Assembly: GCF_000340885.1 (NCBI RefSeq) | Contig: NC_020291.1 | Coordinates: 991,001-1,055,000 of the forward strand | Direction of reading: 5' to 3' | Origin: Clostridium saccharoperbutylacetonicum N1-4(HMT) | Lineage (GTDB): Bacteria; Bacillota; Clostridia; Clostridiales; Clostridiaceae | DNA length: 64,000 bases | Shown: in pieces, positions 44,247-53,192 of the stretch | Layout: every line of letters begins with the position of its first letter | Position numbering within the stretch: the first letter of the stretch is position 1 | Translations under genes and position numbers: made by a program | The notes under the pieces: generated by a model | Told to the model about the DNA's origin: nothing | Database searches by the model: none | What the model saw: the letters and a program-made list of their open reading frames with translations, nothing else

Positions 44247-44987
44247 CTGTCAATTTTTGAGACTAAAGCAGTTATTATAAAAACTCAAGATTTTAAAGAA
44301 AATGACAAATTAGTTTGGTTTTACACCGAAAAATTAGGCAAAATTACAGCTGTTGTTAGAGGTGCAAAGAAAAGTAAGAGTAAGTTTTTAGCATTAACAT
44401 TACCTTTATGTTATGGTGAATATGTTTTATACAAAGGAAAAAATTTATATACCCTTCAAGAAGGCAAAATAATTAATTCTTTTCAAGGCCTATTAAATGA
44501 TTTATCTAAACTTACTTATTCATCATATTTGTGCGAGCTAATAGATATTGCATGTGAAGATAATGAGGTTAATCATGAGCTTTTTAGAAATTTAGTCACA
44601 ACCTTATATTTATTAAATACAGATGCACTGGATTATGAAATATTAATAAGAGCATTCGAATTAAGATTACTAAAGAATACAGGGTATAACTTAATATTAG
44701 ATAATTGCAGCATATGTAGAAAAAAAATAGCATCAGCAAATTATATAAGCTTATCGTATTATGGTGGAGTATGTGAGGAGTGTCCTAAGGAGCACGGTTT
44801 ATATATATCTAAAGGTGCATACAATGCTTTGAGGTTTTTAATGAATATGAATTTAGATAAATTATATAGATTAAATTTAAATGAGGAAATAAAAGCTGAA
44901 ATAGAAAAAGTGATTACTTTTTTAATTTCAAACAATTATGCAAAAAGACCCAAAAGTTTAGATATGTTAAAATTTATTAAGGAGTGA
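44247..44987 (+). CDS. recO: DNA repair protein RecO, probable CTG start
   Basis: RecO (246 residues from 44247) loads RecA with RecF/RecR. The N-terminal OB fold begins SIFETKAVIIKTQDFKENDKL, and a C-terminal zinc finger has CSICRKK and CEECPKEH. Family members usually begin MSIFETKA-like, which places the start at CTG 44247, five bases after the GGGGTGG ribosome binding site. The only canonical in-frame alternative, GTG 44238, lies inside that site and has none of its own upstream. Annotation programs would probably pick GTG 44238. Confidence 0.93.
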   Translation: MSIFETKAVIIKTQDFKENDKLVWFYTEKLGKITAVVRGAKKSKSKFLALTLPLCYGEYVLYKGKNLYTLQEGKIINSFQGLLNDLSKLTYSSYLCELIDIACEDNEVNHELFRNLVTTLYLLNTDALDYEILIRAFELRLLKNTGYNLILDNCSICRKKIASANYISLSYYGGVCEECPKEHGLYISKGAYNALRFLMNMNLDKLYRLNLNEEIKAEIEKVITFLISNNYAKRPKSLDMLKFIKE

Positions 44988-44993
44988 TGATTT

Positions 44994-45617
44994 ATGGAAA
45001 AAATAACTTTAGAAAAAGTTGATGTGGTTAGAGAAAGAACAGGCGTAAGTTATGAAAAGGCAAAGGAAGCTTTAGAAAAAAGTGAAGGCGAAGTTCTAGA
45101 TGCAATAATTTACATTGAAAAAACAGAAGGCCTTTCAGGAAATGAAAAAAGTTTTGATGACGTAAATAAATCAGCAGTTTCCGTTGAAGAACTAAAAGCA
45201 TGGTTTAAGCAAACTATAGATAAAGGAAATGTAACAAGAATAAAGATAAAAAAAGATGATAATGTACTTGTAGATATTCCTGTTAATGCTGGAATAGCAG
45301 CAGGGGTTGTTGCTATTGTAATTCCACCAATATTAGCAGCAGGGGTTATAGCAGCAATTGCAACTCAGATTACTATTGAAATAACTAGAGAAGATGGTTC
45401 TGTTGAAGTAGTAAATAAATATGTTTCAGAAGTAGCTGTAAATGTAAAAAATAAAGCAAGTGATTTTTCTGATAAGATAATGAATAAAGTTAATGAAATA
45501 AAAAATGATATCAACAAAAAAGATGGTAATTCAAAACAAAAATTAGAAAATGAATCAGAAGCAGTATATAGTTATACAGTAAACTTTGATAAAGAGAAAG
45601 AAAATTCAGAAAATTAA
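44994..45617 (+). CDS. UBA-like and DUF4342 domain protein
   Basis: This 207-residue protein begins with a UBA/TS-N-like helical domain (VRERTGVSYEKAKEALEKSEGEVLDAI), as in EF-Ts. It continues with a DUF4342 region (WFKQTIDKGNVTRIKIKKDD, VDIPVNAGIAAGVVAIVIPP) that includes a hydrophobic hairpin probably touching the membrane, and ends in a charged tail. Function is unknown. It starts seven bases after recO. Confidence 0.88.
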   Translation: MEKITLEKVDVVRERTGVSYEKAKEALEKSEGEVLDAIIYIEKTEGLSGNEKSFDDVNKSAVSVEELKAWFKQTIDKGNVTRIKIKKDDNVLVDIPVNAGIAAGVVAIVIPPILAAGVIAAIATQITIEITREDGSVEVVNKYVSEVAVNVKNKASDFSDKIMNKVNEIKNDINKKDGNSKQKLENESEAVYSYTVNFDKEKENSEN

Positions 45618-45816
45618 ATGATATTGGGAGTAATGCAGAGAAAAACAGACATAAAAGCAAAATAAAATTAATAGATAAGAAATATTTGGTGAATTTATTT
45701 GATTTTTCAGAAAATTAAGTCTAGTCAAACAATAATTACATGATATAATAAGTATGTAACATAAAATAATCAATTTTCACCGGGTATTTCTTTAAATTAC
45801 AGAAAGAGGGATAAGG

Positions 45817-46455
45817 TTGAAATTATCACCTAGACAAGAAGAAATAGTATGTATAGTAAAAGAAAATGCACCAATTACAAGTGAAGCACTAGCGGAGAAA
45901 ATTGGAGTTACAAGAGCTGCTCTTAGAGCAGACTTAGCTGTTCTTACAATGATAGGAGCTTTAGATGCTAGACCAAAGGTTGGATATGTGTATAGTGGCA
46001 AAACATCGAATGGTTTAGTTTATCAACAAATAAGCAAAATTAAAGTATCTGAAATAATGTCAAAGCCTGTAACTGTAAGTGAGGATACAATGGTATATGA
46101 TGCAATCGTATTCTTGTTTCTAAATGATGTTGGCACATTATTTATTGAGAATAATGGAATAATGACGGGGGCAGTTTCAAGAAAAGATTTTCTTAAAATT
46201 TCAATAGGGGGAACTGATATACATAAGGTTCCAGTTGGAGTAATCATGACAAGAATGCCTAATATAATCTGCGCAAGTGAAGATGATAATGCATATGATC
46301 TAGCAAAGAAAATTATTGAGCATGAAATTGATAGTATTCCAGTTGTTGAAATATTAAAAAAATCTGATGGAAAAGATCAGATGAAAATAATAGGTAAAGT
46401 CTCTAAGACTAACATAACAAAATTATTTGTTAAGCTTGGAGAGATTGAGAATTAA
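45817..46455 (+). CDS. CcpN-like transcriptional repressor with CBS domains
   Basis: This 212-residue protein has an N-terminal winged helix (residues 1-60; LSPRQEEIVCIV, SEALAEKIGVTRAALRADL) and two CBS domains (about 75-205; KVSEIMSKPVTVSEDTMVYDAI, GVIMTRMPNIICASEDDNAYD). This is the architecture of CcpN/YqzB, which represses gluconeogenic genes in B. subtilis in response to energy state. A TTG start is used, 11 bases after GAGGG. It sits directly before ppdK, a plausible target. Confidence 0.92.
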   Translation: MKLSPRQEEIVCIVKENAPITSEALAEKIGVTRAALRADLAVLTMIGALDARPKVGYVYSGKTSNGLVYQQISKIKVSEIMSKPVTVSEDTMVYDAIVFLFLNDVGTLFIENNGIMTGAVSRKDFLKISIGGTDIHKVPVGVIMTRMPNIICASEDDNAYDLAKKIIEHEIDSIPVVEILKKSDGKDQMKIIGKVSKTNITKLFVKLGEIEN

Positions 46456-46626
46456 TTATTTGGGTAACTACGAAGTCTTTAGGCATATGAAAGAATATAA
46501 TAAGTCCAGGATGCAATGTATATTTCTAACTAGAAAAGGATGTATGTTTATCTTATAGTGGACTATTGGATGAACATGTTTGCAAAATATAACGGAAGAT
46601 ATATTACATGTTGACTTATTATTTTT

Positions 46627-46641
46627 TTGAGTATATCTCAA
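46627..46641 (+). promoter_or_regulatory. Palindrome upstream of ppdK, possible operator
   Basis: TTGAG-TATAT-CTCAA is a perfect inverted repeat 57 bases before ppdK, downstream of TTGACT (46613). It overlaps or adjoins the likely promoter and could be an operator for the adjacent CcpN-like regulator. The link is speculative. Confidence 0.4.
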
Positions 46642-46697
46642 TTAGGCATCGATAGTATATATAGTTTCAAAATAACAAGAAAAGAGGGAGTATTGAG

Positions 46698-49331
46698 ATG
46701 ACAAACAAGTATGTGTATCTATTTAGTGAAGGAAATGCTTCAATGAAAAATTTACTTGGAGGTAAAGGTGCTAATTTAGCAGAAATGACAACTTTAGGAA
46801 TACCTGTTCCGCAAGGTTTTATTGTTACAACAGAAGCTTGCAATAAATATTATGAAGACGGAAGAAAAATTTCTGACGAAATAATAAGTCAAATTTTTGA
46901 ACAATTAGCAAAACTTGAAGAAACTACAGGTAAAAAATTTGGAGACAATACCAATCCTTTATTAGTTTCAGTAAGATCTGGTGCAAGAGTTTCAATGCCG
47001 GGTATGATGGATACTATTTTAAACTTAGGACTAAATGATGTAGCAGTTGAAGCTATGGCAGAGATGACTAAGAATCCTAGATTTGCATATGATTCTTATA
47101 GAAGATTTATACAAATGTTCTCCGATGTTGTTATGGGAATTGAAAAGAGGTTATTTGAAAATAAAATTGACGAGCTTAAGGAAAAGAAAGGTGTTGAATT
47201 TGATACAGATTTAACTGCTGAAGACTTAAAAGAGTTAGTTGCTAAATTTAAAGAACTTTATAAAAAGGAAAAAGGTGAAGATTTCCCAAGTGATCCTAAA
47301 AATCAATTAATTGAATCAATAACAGCCGTATTTAGATCATGGGATAATCCAAGAGCTATAGTATATAGAAGATTAAATGATATTCCAGGTGAATGGGGTA
47401 CTGCAGTAAACGTACAACAAATGGTATTTGGTAATAAAGGTGAAACTTCAGGAACTGGAGTTGCATTTTCAAGAAATCCAGCTAATGGAGACAAAGCTAT
47501 ATATGGTGAATATTTAATGAATGCACAAGGTGAAGACGTTGTTGCTGGTATTAGAACACCACTTGAAATTGGAAAATTAAAGGAACAAAATCCTGAAATA
47601 TATGCAGAATTTGAAGGAATTGTTAATACTCTAGAAGACCACTATAAAGATATGCAAGACATGGAATTTACTATAGAAGAAGGTAAATTATATTTCTTAC
47701 AAACTAGAAATGGTAAGAGAACAGCTCAAGCTGCTTTAAAAATTGCAGTTGATTTGGTTGAGGAAGGAATGCTTACTAAAGAGCAAGCAATCTTAAAGGT
47801 TGAGCCAAAACAATTAGATACATTATTGCATCCAGCATTTTATACAGAAGATTTAAAGAAAGCTACACCAATAGCTAAAGGATTACCAGCATCTCCTGGA
47901 GCGGCATGTGGTAAAATTGCATTTACTGCTGATGAAGCTAAAGATAGAGCTGCACTTGGAGAAGATGTAGTACTTGTAAGACTTGAAACTTCACCAGAAG
48001 ATATTGAAGGTATGATTGCTGCTAAAGGAATTCTTACTGTTAGAGGTGGAATGACTTCTCATGCTGCTGTTGTAGCAAGAGGAATGGGAACTTGCTGTGT
48101 AGCAGGTTGTGGAACTATTAAAGTCAACGAAGAAAAGAGAACTATTGAAGTTAATGGAAAAGTTTATACAGCAGATGATTATATTTCAATAGATGGTACT
48201 TCTGGTAATGTATATGGAGAAAGAATAAAGACAGTTACACCAGAAATTTCAGGACATTTCGCAATATTTATGGGATGGGCTGATGAAATAAGAAAATTAA
48301 AAGTTAGAGCAAATGCAGATAGTCCAAGAGATGCAAAACAAGCAGTTGAATTTGGAGCAGAAGGTATAGGACTTTGTAGAACAGAGCATATGTTCTTTGC
48401 TGAAGATAGAATTATGGCTGTGAGACAAATGATTACATCAAAGGATGTAGAGCAAAGAAAAGTTGCATTAGCAAAGATATTACCAATGCAAAAGTCAGAT
48501 TTTATAGGAATTTATGAAGCTATGGAAGGTAGGCCAGTTACTATAAGATTGTTAGATCCACCATTACATGAATTTTTACCAACTGCTGATCAAGATATTA
48601 AAGATTTGGCAAAAGAAATGGGTATTACTTATGACGAATTGAAAGGTACAGTTCAAGAATTGCATGAATTCAACCCAATGATGGGTCATAGAGGCTGTCG
48701 TCTTGCAGTATCTTATCCAGAAATAGCTGAAATGCAAGCAAGGGCAATTATAGAAGCTGCAATAGAAGTTAATAAGAGTAAAGGCCATAATATAGTTCCA
48801 GAAATAATGATTCCATTAGTTGGAGAAATTAAGGAATTAAAATATGTTAAGGACGTAATTGTAGCTACAGTTGAAGAAGTTATGAAAGAAAAGGGAGTAA
48901 CTTTACAATATAAAGTTGGAACTATGATAGAAATTCCTAGAGCTGCTTTAACAGCCGATGAAATTGCTAAAGAAGCAGAATTCTTCTCATTTGGAACAAA
49001 TGACTTGACTCAAATGACATTTGGATTCTCAAGAGATGATGCAGCTAAATTCTTAGCAGCTTATTATGAAAAGAAGATTTATGAACAAGATCCATTTGCA
49101 AAGTTAGATCAAACTGGAGTTGGTTCATTAATTAAAATAGCAGCAGAAAAAGGAAAAGCTACTCGCCCAGACATCCATCTTGGAATTTGTGGAGAACATG
49201 GTGGAGATCCATCATCAATTGAATTCTGTCATAATACAGGTCTTGATTATGTATCATGTTCACCATTTAGAGTACCTCTTGCTAGACTTGCAGCAGCACA
49301 AGCTCAAGTAAAACAACCAAGACCACTTTAG
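46698..49331 (+). CDS. ppdK: Pyruvate, phosphate dikinase
   Basis: PPDK (877 residues) interconverts pyruvate, ATP and Pi with PEP, AMP and PPi. The N-terminal nucleotide-binding domain starts KYVYLFSEGNASMKNLLGGKGANLAEM, the central phosphohistidine domain has GGMTSHAAVVARGMG, and the C-terminal TIM barrel has LGICGEHGGDP and ends AAAQAQVKQPRPL. GAGGGAG precedes the ATG. A CcpN-like gene lies upstream, and a relic of a second copy of the 3' end lies at 52972-53019. Confidence 0.98.
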   Translation: MTNKYVYLFSEGNASMKNLLGGKGANLAEMTTLGIPVPQGFIVTTEACNKYYEDGRKISDEIISQIFEQLAKLEETTGKKFGDNTNPLLVSVRSGARVSMPGMMDTILNLGLNDVAVEAMAEMTKNPRFAYDSYRRFIQMFSDVVMGIEKRLFENKIDELKEKKGVEFDTDLTAEDLKELVAKFKELYKKEKGEDFPSDPKNQLIESITAVFRSWDNPRAIVYRRLNDIPGEWGTAVNVQQMVFGNKGETSGTGVAFSRNPANGDKAIYGEYLMNAQGEDVVAGIRTPLEIGKLKEQNPEIYAEFEGIVNTLEDHYKDMQDMEFTIEEGKLYFLQTRNGKRTAQAALKIAVDLVEEGMLTKEQAILKVEPKQLDTLLHPAFYTEDLKKATPIAKGLPASPGAACGKIAFTADEAKDRAALGEDVVLVRLETSPEDIEGMIAAKGILTVRGGMTSHAAVVARGMGTCCVAGCGTIKVNEEKRTIEVNGKVYTADDYISIDGTSGNVYGERIKTVTPEISGHFAIFMGWADEIRKLKVRANADSPRDAKQAVEFGAEGIGLCRTEHMFFAEDRIMAVRQMITSKDVEQRKVALAKILPMQKSDFIGIYEAMEGRPVTIRLLDPPLHEFLPTADQDIKDLAKEMGITYDELKGTVQELHEFNPMMGHRGCRLAVSYPEIAEMQARAIIEAAIEVNKSKGHNIVPEIMIPLVGEIKELKYVKDVIVATVEEVMKEKGVTLQYKVGTMIEIPRAALTADEIAKEAEFFSFGTNDLTQMTFGFSRDDAAKFLAAYYEKKIYEQDPFAKLDQTGVGSLIKIAAEKGKATRPDIHLGICGEHGGDPSSIEFCHNTGLDYVSCSPFRVPLARLAAAQAQVKQPRPL

Positions 49332-49400
49332 AAAATTAAATATATAGTATAAATTTAGCATATAAACCTCGATACAATAGAGAGGAAGCTAATCATAACT

Positions 49401-49469
49401 ATAAAAAATATGGGATATTGAAATTTGAAATTATTATTAATTTTAAGTTCAATATCCTATTTTTATAGT
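49401..49469 (+). terminator. Terminator after ppdK (shared-loop family)
   Basis: TATAAAAAATATGGGATATTGAA pairs in parts with TTCAATATCCTATTTTTATA, with the core TGGGATATTGAA (49411-49422) and TTCAATATCCTA (49448-49459), followed by TTTTTA. The loop ends AATTATTTTAAG-like (AATTTTAAG). It is one of three terminators that share a loop sequence. Confidence 0.85.
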
Positions 49470-49609
49470 TTAAATGTAGATAGAATATTTCATGAGAAAA
49501 ATCTAGGAAATTTAGAATTAAATTTCAAAAGAGATTATTATAATACTCTTTCGAAATATTACTATTTGATATCAGATTTTTAATTTAAAAAATTCTTAAT
49601 GAATTTTAA

Positions 49610-49638
49610 CCACAATTGTGCATTGTGGCTTGTTTTTA
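49610..49638 (+). terminator. Possible terminator upstream of the dehydratase-like triad
   Basis: CCACAA and TTGTGG flank a 7-base loop and are followed by CTTGTTTTTA. It lies in the 449-base gap between ppdK and the next gene. No coding frame is visible before it, so it might belong to a lost gene or to a small RNA. Confidence 0.45.
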
Positions 49639-49780
49639 TCATAGATATAGCTTATAAATACATGTGATTAGACAGTATATTTTAATAGTTTGATTTTTTG
49701 TTCAATGAAATATGTATATAATTAGAATTTTTGAGAAAGATATATTAATAAGATTTAATTTTTATTGGAGTGAAATGTAT

Positions 49781-50701
49781 ATGAAGGTTGGAATTCCCAA
49801 AGGACTATTAAATTATAAATATTATATATTTCTCGAAAAGTTTTTTGATGGACTTGGAGCAGAAATAATTACTTCCCCTGATACAAATAAACAAATACTA
49901 GATGAAGGTGTTAAATATTGTGTAAATGAAGCATGCCTGCCTATAAAAGTATTCCATGGACATGTAGTTTCTATTAAAGATAAATGTGACTTAATGGTTA
50001 TACCTAGAATTATGCAAATATATGAGCATGAATTTATCTGTCCTAAATTTTGCGGCCTGCCAGAAATGATTTTAAGCAGCATACCTAATATGCCCAAAAC
50101 TACTATGGCACCGATTTATGCCACTTCAAAAGAGAAGCTATATAAGTGGATTGATTCTACAGGTAGTATCATTACAAAAAACAAACTTAAAATAATAAAA
50201 GCTTATTCTGAAGCTTTAAGAGAACAAAATAAATTTAAATTAGGAATTAAAACTGAAGAATGTAAAATTAATGTTGCATTAATAGGTCATCCTTATAATG
50301 TTTATGATAATTTCATAAATATGAATTTAGTAAAAAAATTAAACAAATTAGGTGTCGGAGTAATAACAGAAGAATTCGTAGATGATTCTCTTATTAACAA
50401 TAAAGTGAAAGACTTATTTAAACGGCCTTTTTGGACTTTTGCAAGAAAAGCTTATGGCGCAGCAACATATTTGGCAGAAAATAAAAAAATTGATGGCATA
50501 GTGTACATATCCTCTTTTGCTTGCGGTATAGACTCAGTAATCATAGAACTTATAAAAGAAAAGATGAAAGATTTTCCATTTTTAACATTAAAGGTTGATG
50601 AACATACAGGAGAATCAGGATTTGATACAAGAATTGAGGCTTTTGTTGATATGCTAGAAAGGAGGCAAATATATGAAGATTATGGTTCCTCATCTTGGTA
50701 A
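49781..50701 (+). CDS. 2-hydroxyacyl-CoA dehydratase-like subunit A (COG3580/DUF2229 type)
   Basis: This protein of about 306 residues starts MKVGIPKGLLNYKYY, as members of the acyl-CoA dehydratase-activase-related family do. Conserved cysteines that could bind an Fe-S cluster occur in YCVNEACLPIKV, FICPKFCGLP and SSFACGID. Its C terminus VDEHTGESGFDTRIEAF is nearly the same as that of the next gene product, so the two are paralogous subunits. GGAGTG precedes ATG 49775 and ATG 49781. The family has no settled biochemical role. It overlaps the next gene by 29 bases. Confidence 0.88.
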   Translation: MKVGIPKGLLNYKYYIFLEKFFDGLGAEIITSPDTNKQILDEGVKYCVNEACLPIKVFHGHVVSIKDKCDLMVIPRIMQIYEHEFICPKFCGLPEMILSSIPNMPKTTMAPIYATSKEKLYKWIDSTGSIITKNKLKIIKAYSEALREQNKFKLGIKTEECKINVALIGHPYNVYDNFINMNLVKKLNKLGVGVITEEFVDDSLINNKVKDLFKRPFWTFARKAYGAATYLAENKKIDGIVYISSFACGIDSVIIELIKEKMKDFPFLTLKVDEHTGESGFDTRIEAFVDMLERRQIYEDYGSSSW

Positions 50702-51770
50702 TACATATCTTGTAGCCAAAGCTGTCTTTGATATGCTTGGCGTAGATTATATAATTCCAGAGTTTAATAGTAAAAAATCCTTAGAAATAGGTTCTATGTA
50801 TTCACCTGAAGACATGTGTTTACCATTCAAACTTATGATGGGAAATTATATACAGGGCATTGAAGAAGGTGCAGATACAATAATAATAACTGGGAGCTGT
50901 GGCCCTTGCAGGTATGGTGAATATTGCGAATTGCAAATGAGCACATTAAAAAAATTAGGCCATAATTTAAATTTTATAGTATTAGATAAGCCATCAGATA
51001 TAGGGATAAATGAATTTTTAGAAAGAATTTCTTTTGTATCATCAAATAGTAATAAAACTACTATTCAAAAATTGAATGCCTTACGTATAGGATATAAAGT
51101 TTTAAATTTGATTGATTCAATAGAAGCTAAAGCAAATTATTTGGCAGGTTATGAAAAAAATAAACATGAATGCAAACACATTTTAAATAAGTGTAAAATT
51201 GATGCAGTAAATAGTAGTAAAGCTGAAGAAATGATAAAAATACTTGAATATTATGATAATAAACTTGATTCTCTTGAAATATGCAAAGATAAAAATCCTA
51301 TTAAAATAGGTATAATAGGAGAAATCTATACTATAATAGAACCATTTTCGAACCTTTATATTGAAGATAAGCTTATGGAATATGGAGTTTCAACAAAGAG
51401 AAGACTTACCCCGAGTTGGTGGGCAAAGAATTGCCTTATGTCAGTTTTAGGAATCAATTCTCTAAATATACGAAAAGCCTCTAAAGATTATCTTCCTTTA
51501 TATATTGGTGGTCATGGAAGAGAGTGCATTGGTGAAGCAGTAATGGCTGCAAACGAAGGCTTTGATGGAGCTATTCAAATATTTCCTATGGGCTGCATGC
51601 CAGAAATTGTATGCAAAGCTTTGCTTCCAACTATATCAAAAGATAAAGATTTTCCTATTTTAACACTTGTTGTTGATGAAATGACAGGAGAAGGAGGATA
51701 TGTTACTAGAATAGAAGCATTTTTAGATTTATTAGAAAGGAAAAAACAAAATGTATTATTTAGGTGTTGA
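50673..51770 (+). CDS. 2-hydroxyacyl-CoA dehydratase-like subunit B (COG3581 type)
   Basis: This 365-residue protein begins MKIMVPHLGNTYLVAKAVF. Cysteine-rich motifs are DMCLPFKLMMGN, GSCGPCRYGEYCELQ and FPMGCMPEIVCKALLP. Its end VDEMTGEGGYVTRIEAFLDLLER parallels that of the preceding subunit. Together they look like two Fe-S-binding subunits served by the ATPase encoded next. AAAGGAGG lies before the ATG. It overlaps its neighbours on both sides (29 and 20 bases), so the three are certainly cotranslated. Confidence 0.88.
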   Translation: MKIMVPHLGNTYLVAKAVFDMLGVDYIIPEFNSKKSLEIGSMYSPEDMCLPFKLMMGNYIQGIEEGADTIIITGSCGPCRYGEYCELQMSTLKKLGHNLNFIVLDKPSDIGINEFLERISFVSSNSNKTTIQKLNALRIGYKVLNLIDSIEAKANYLAGYEKNKHECKHILNKCKIDAVNSSKAEEMIKILEYYDNKLDSLEICKDKNPIKIGIIGEIYTIIEPFSNLYIEDKLMEYGVSTKRRLTPSWWAKNCLMSVLGINSLNIRKASKDYLPLYIGGHGRECIGEAVMAANEGFDGAIQIFPMGCMPEIVCKALLPTISKDKDFPILTLVVDEMTGEGGYVTRIEAFLDLLERKKQNVLFRC

Positions 51771-52725
51771 TGTTGGCTCAGTAAGTACAGATATTGTTCT
51801 TTTAGATAGTAGTATGGATGTCATAGAAAAACTATATTTAAGGACAAAAGGAAAACCAATAAATGCAATTCAAAAAGGTTTTAAAATTTTAAAGGAAAAA
51901 TACTGTGATGAACAAATAAAAGCTGTTGGAACAACAGGCAGCGGAAGACAAATTTCTTCATTTATAATAGGCGCAGATGCAGTAAAAAATGAAATAACAG
52001 CTCATGCATGTGCATCACTTTCTATAGATAAAGATGTTAGAACCATTTTAGAAATAGGCGGACAGGATTCAAAAATTATAATATTGAAGGATGGAATCCC
52101 AATAGATTTTGCTATGAATAATGTATGTGCAGCAGGAACTGGCTCTTTCCTTGACAGGCAAGCAGAGAGACTCGGAATACCTATAGAGGAATTTGGTGAT
52201 TATGCCTTAAAATCAACAACTCCTTTAAGAATAGCAGGAAGATGTGCAGTTTTTGCTGAATCTGATATGATACATAAACAACAACTTGGCTATAATGAAG
52301 CAGACATAATAAATGGTTTATGCGAAGCTCTTGTTAGAAATTATCTTAATGATATTGGAAAAGGTAAGGAAATAAGTTCTAAAATATTTTTTCAAGGAGG
52401 TGTAGCTGCAAATAAAGGAATGAAGGCCTCATTTGAAAGAGCTCTAGGATGCGAAGTTTTTATTCCAGAGCATTACAATGTTATGGGTGCCATAGGTGCA
52501 GCAATAATAGCTAAGGAAACTGTTGATAAAAACGGTTCAACGAATTTTAAAGGTTTTGATATAGCTAATTCTAAATTTATATCAAATAGCTTTGAATGTG
52601 ATGGCTGTTCTAACAGATGTGAAGTAGTAAGAATAAAAAATGAGGATACAGTTCTTGGCTGCTTTGGGGATAGATGCGGAAAATGGACTAATTGCATTAG
52701 TGATGGTGTAGATAAAGGTGCTTAA
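51751..52725 (+). CDS. 2-hydroxyacyl-CoA dehydratase activase (BadF/BadG/BcrA/BcrD ATPase)
   Basis: This 324-residue ASKHA-fold ATPase has the phosphate-1 loop DVGSVSTDIVLLD, the EIGGQDSKIIIL motif, NNVCAAGTGSFLDRQ, and AGRCAVFAESDMIHK. The two cysteines in the last two motifs hold the [4Fe-4S] cluster bridging the activase dimer. Activases of this type use ATP to push one low-potential electron into a partner. An extra C-terminal cysteine cluster (CDGCSNRCEVVRI, GCFGDRCGKW) extends the usual activase. Its partners are probably the two overlapping upstream genes. Confidence 0.92.
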   Translation: MYYLGVDVGSVSTDIVLLDSSMDVIEKLYLRTKGKPINAIQKGFKILKEKYCDEQIKAVGTTGSGRQISSFIIGADAVKNEITAHACASLSIDKDVRTILEIGGQDSKIIILKDGIPIDFAMNNVCAAGTGSFLDRQAERLGIPIEEFGDYALKSTTPLRIAGRCAVFAESDMIHKQQLGYNEADIINGLCEALVRNYLNDIGKGKEISSKIFFQGGVAANKGMKASFERALGCEVFIPEHYNVMGAIGAAIIAKETVDKNGSTNFKGFDIANSKFISNSFECDGCSNRCEVVRIKNEDTVLGCFGDRCGKWTNCISDGVDKGA

Positions 52726-52971
52726 CTTTAATTATACGTCCTATGTTTGATCTTAATATATTATAACGTGTTTTTTCGTTATTTATGGTGCATACAGTGT
52801 AACTTATACATTGTATAATTAATTTTTTAAAATTTCAGAAGTTTGATTGAGAGTGAAAATTAGGTGTTCTACATATTATTGTAATATATATTTTAATTTA
52901 AAAACACCATGTAATGAGAATTAATTTATAATTATAAAGAGTGTTCCATAATAATAAAAAATAGTACTTGG

Positions 52972-53019
52972 TCTATTAAGATAGCAGCAGCACAAGCACA
53001 AGTAAAGCAACCAAGATAA
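52972..53019 (+). pseudogene. Relic of a ppdK 3' end
   Basis: The frame SIKIAAAQAQVKQPR-stop matches the last codons of ppdK (PLARLAAAQAQVKQPRPL-stop). Over the 33 bases encoding AAAQAQVKQPR, 31 are identical (49290-49322 versus 52984-53016), and both differences are synonymous third-position changes. No start or longer coding frame remains upstream. The downstream terminator also resembles that of ppdK. This suggests a lost second ppdK copy, or a duplication of the ppdK end linked to the arrival of the triad. Confidence 0.8.
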
Positions 53020-53097
53020 ATTGAATAAATAATGCAATTTTAATCTGAAAGCTTGATATAATAGTCTATTAAATAATGATTATTATGCTATAAAAGG

Positions 53098-53156
53098 ATA
53101 GAGTATAGTGACTTGATTTCATTAATAATTTTAAGTTACTATACTCTATTTTTTAT
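53098..53156 (+). terminator. Terminator after the ppdK relic (shared-loop family)
   Basis: ATAGAGTATAGTGACTT (53098-53114) pairs with AAGTTACTATACTCTAT (53133-53149), 16 of 17 positions, followed by TTTTTTATT. Its loop GATTTCATTAATAATTTT is nearly identical to that of the terminator at 56778-56826 and similar to the one after ppdK. It can also serve the convergent tetR gene. Confidence 0.85.
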
Positions 53157-53192
53157 TAAATTAATTTTTAAGTAATACCTTAGGTGATTAAT

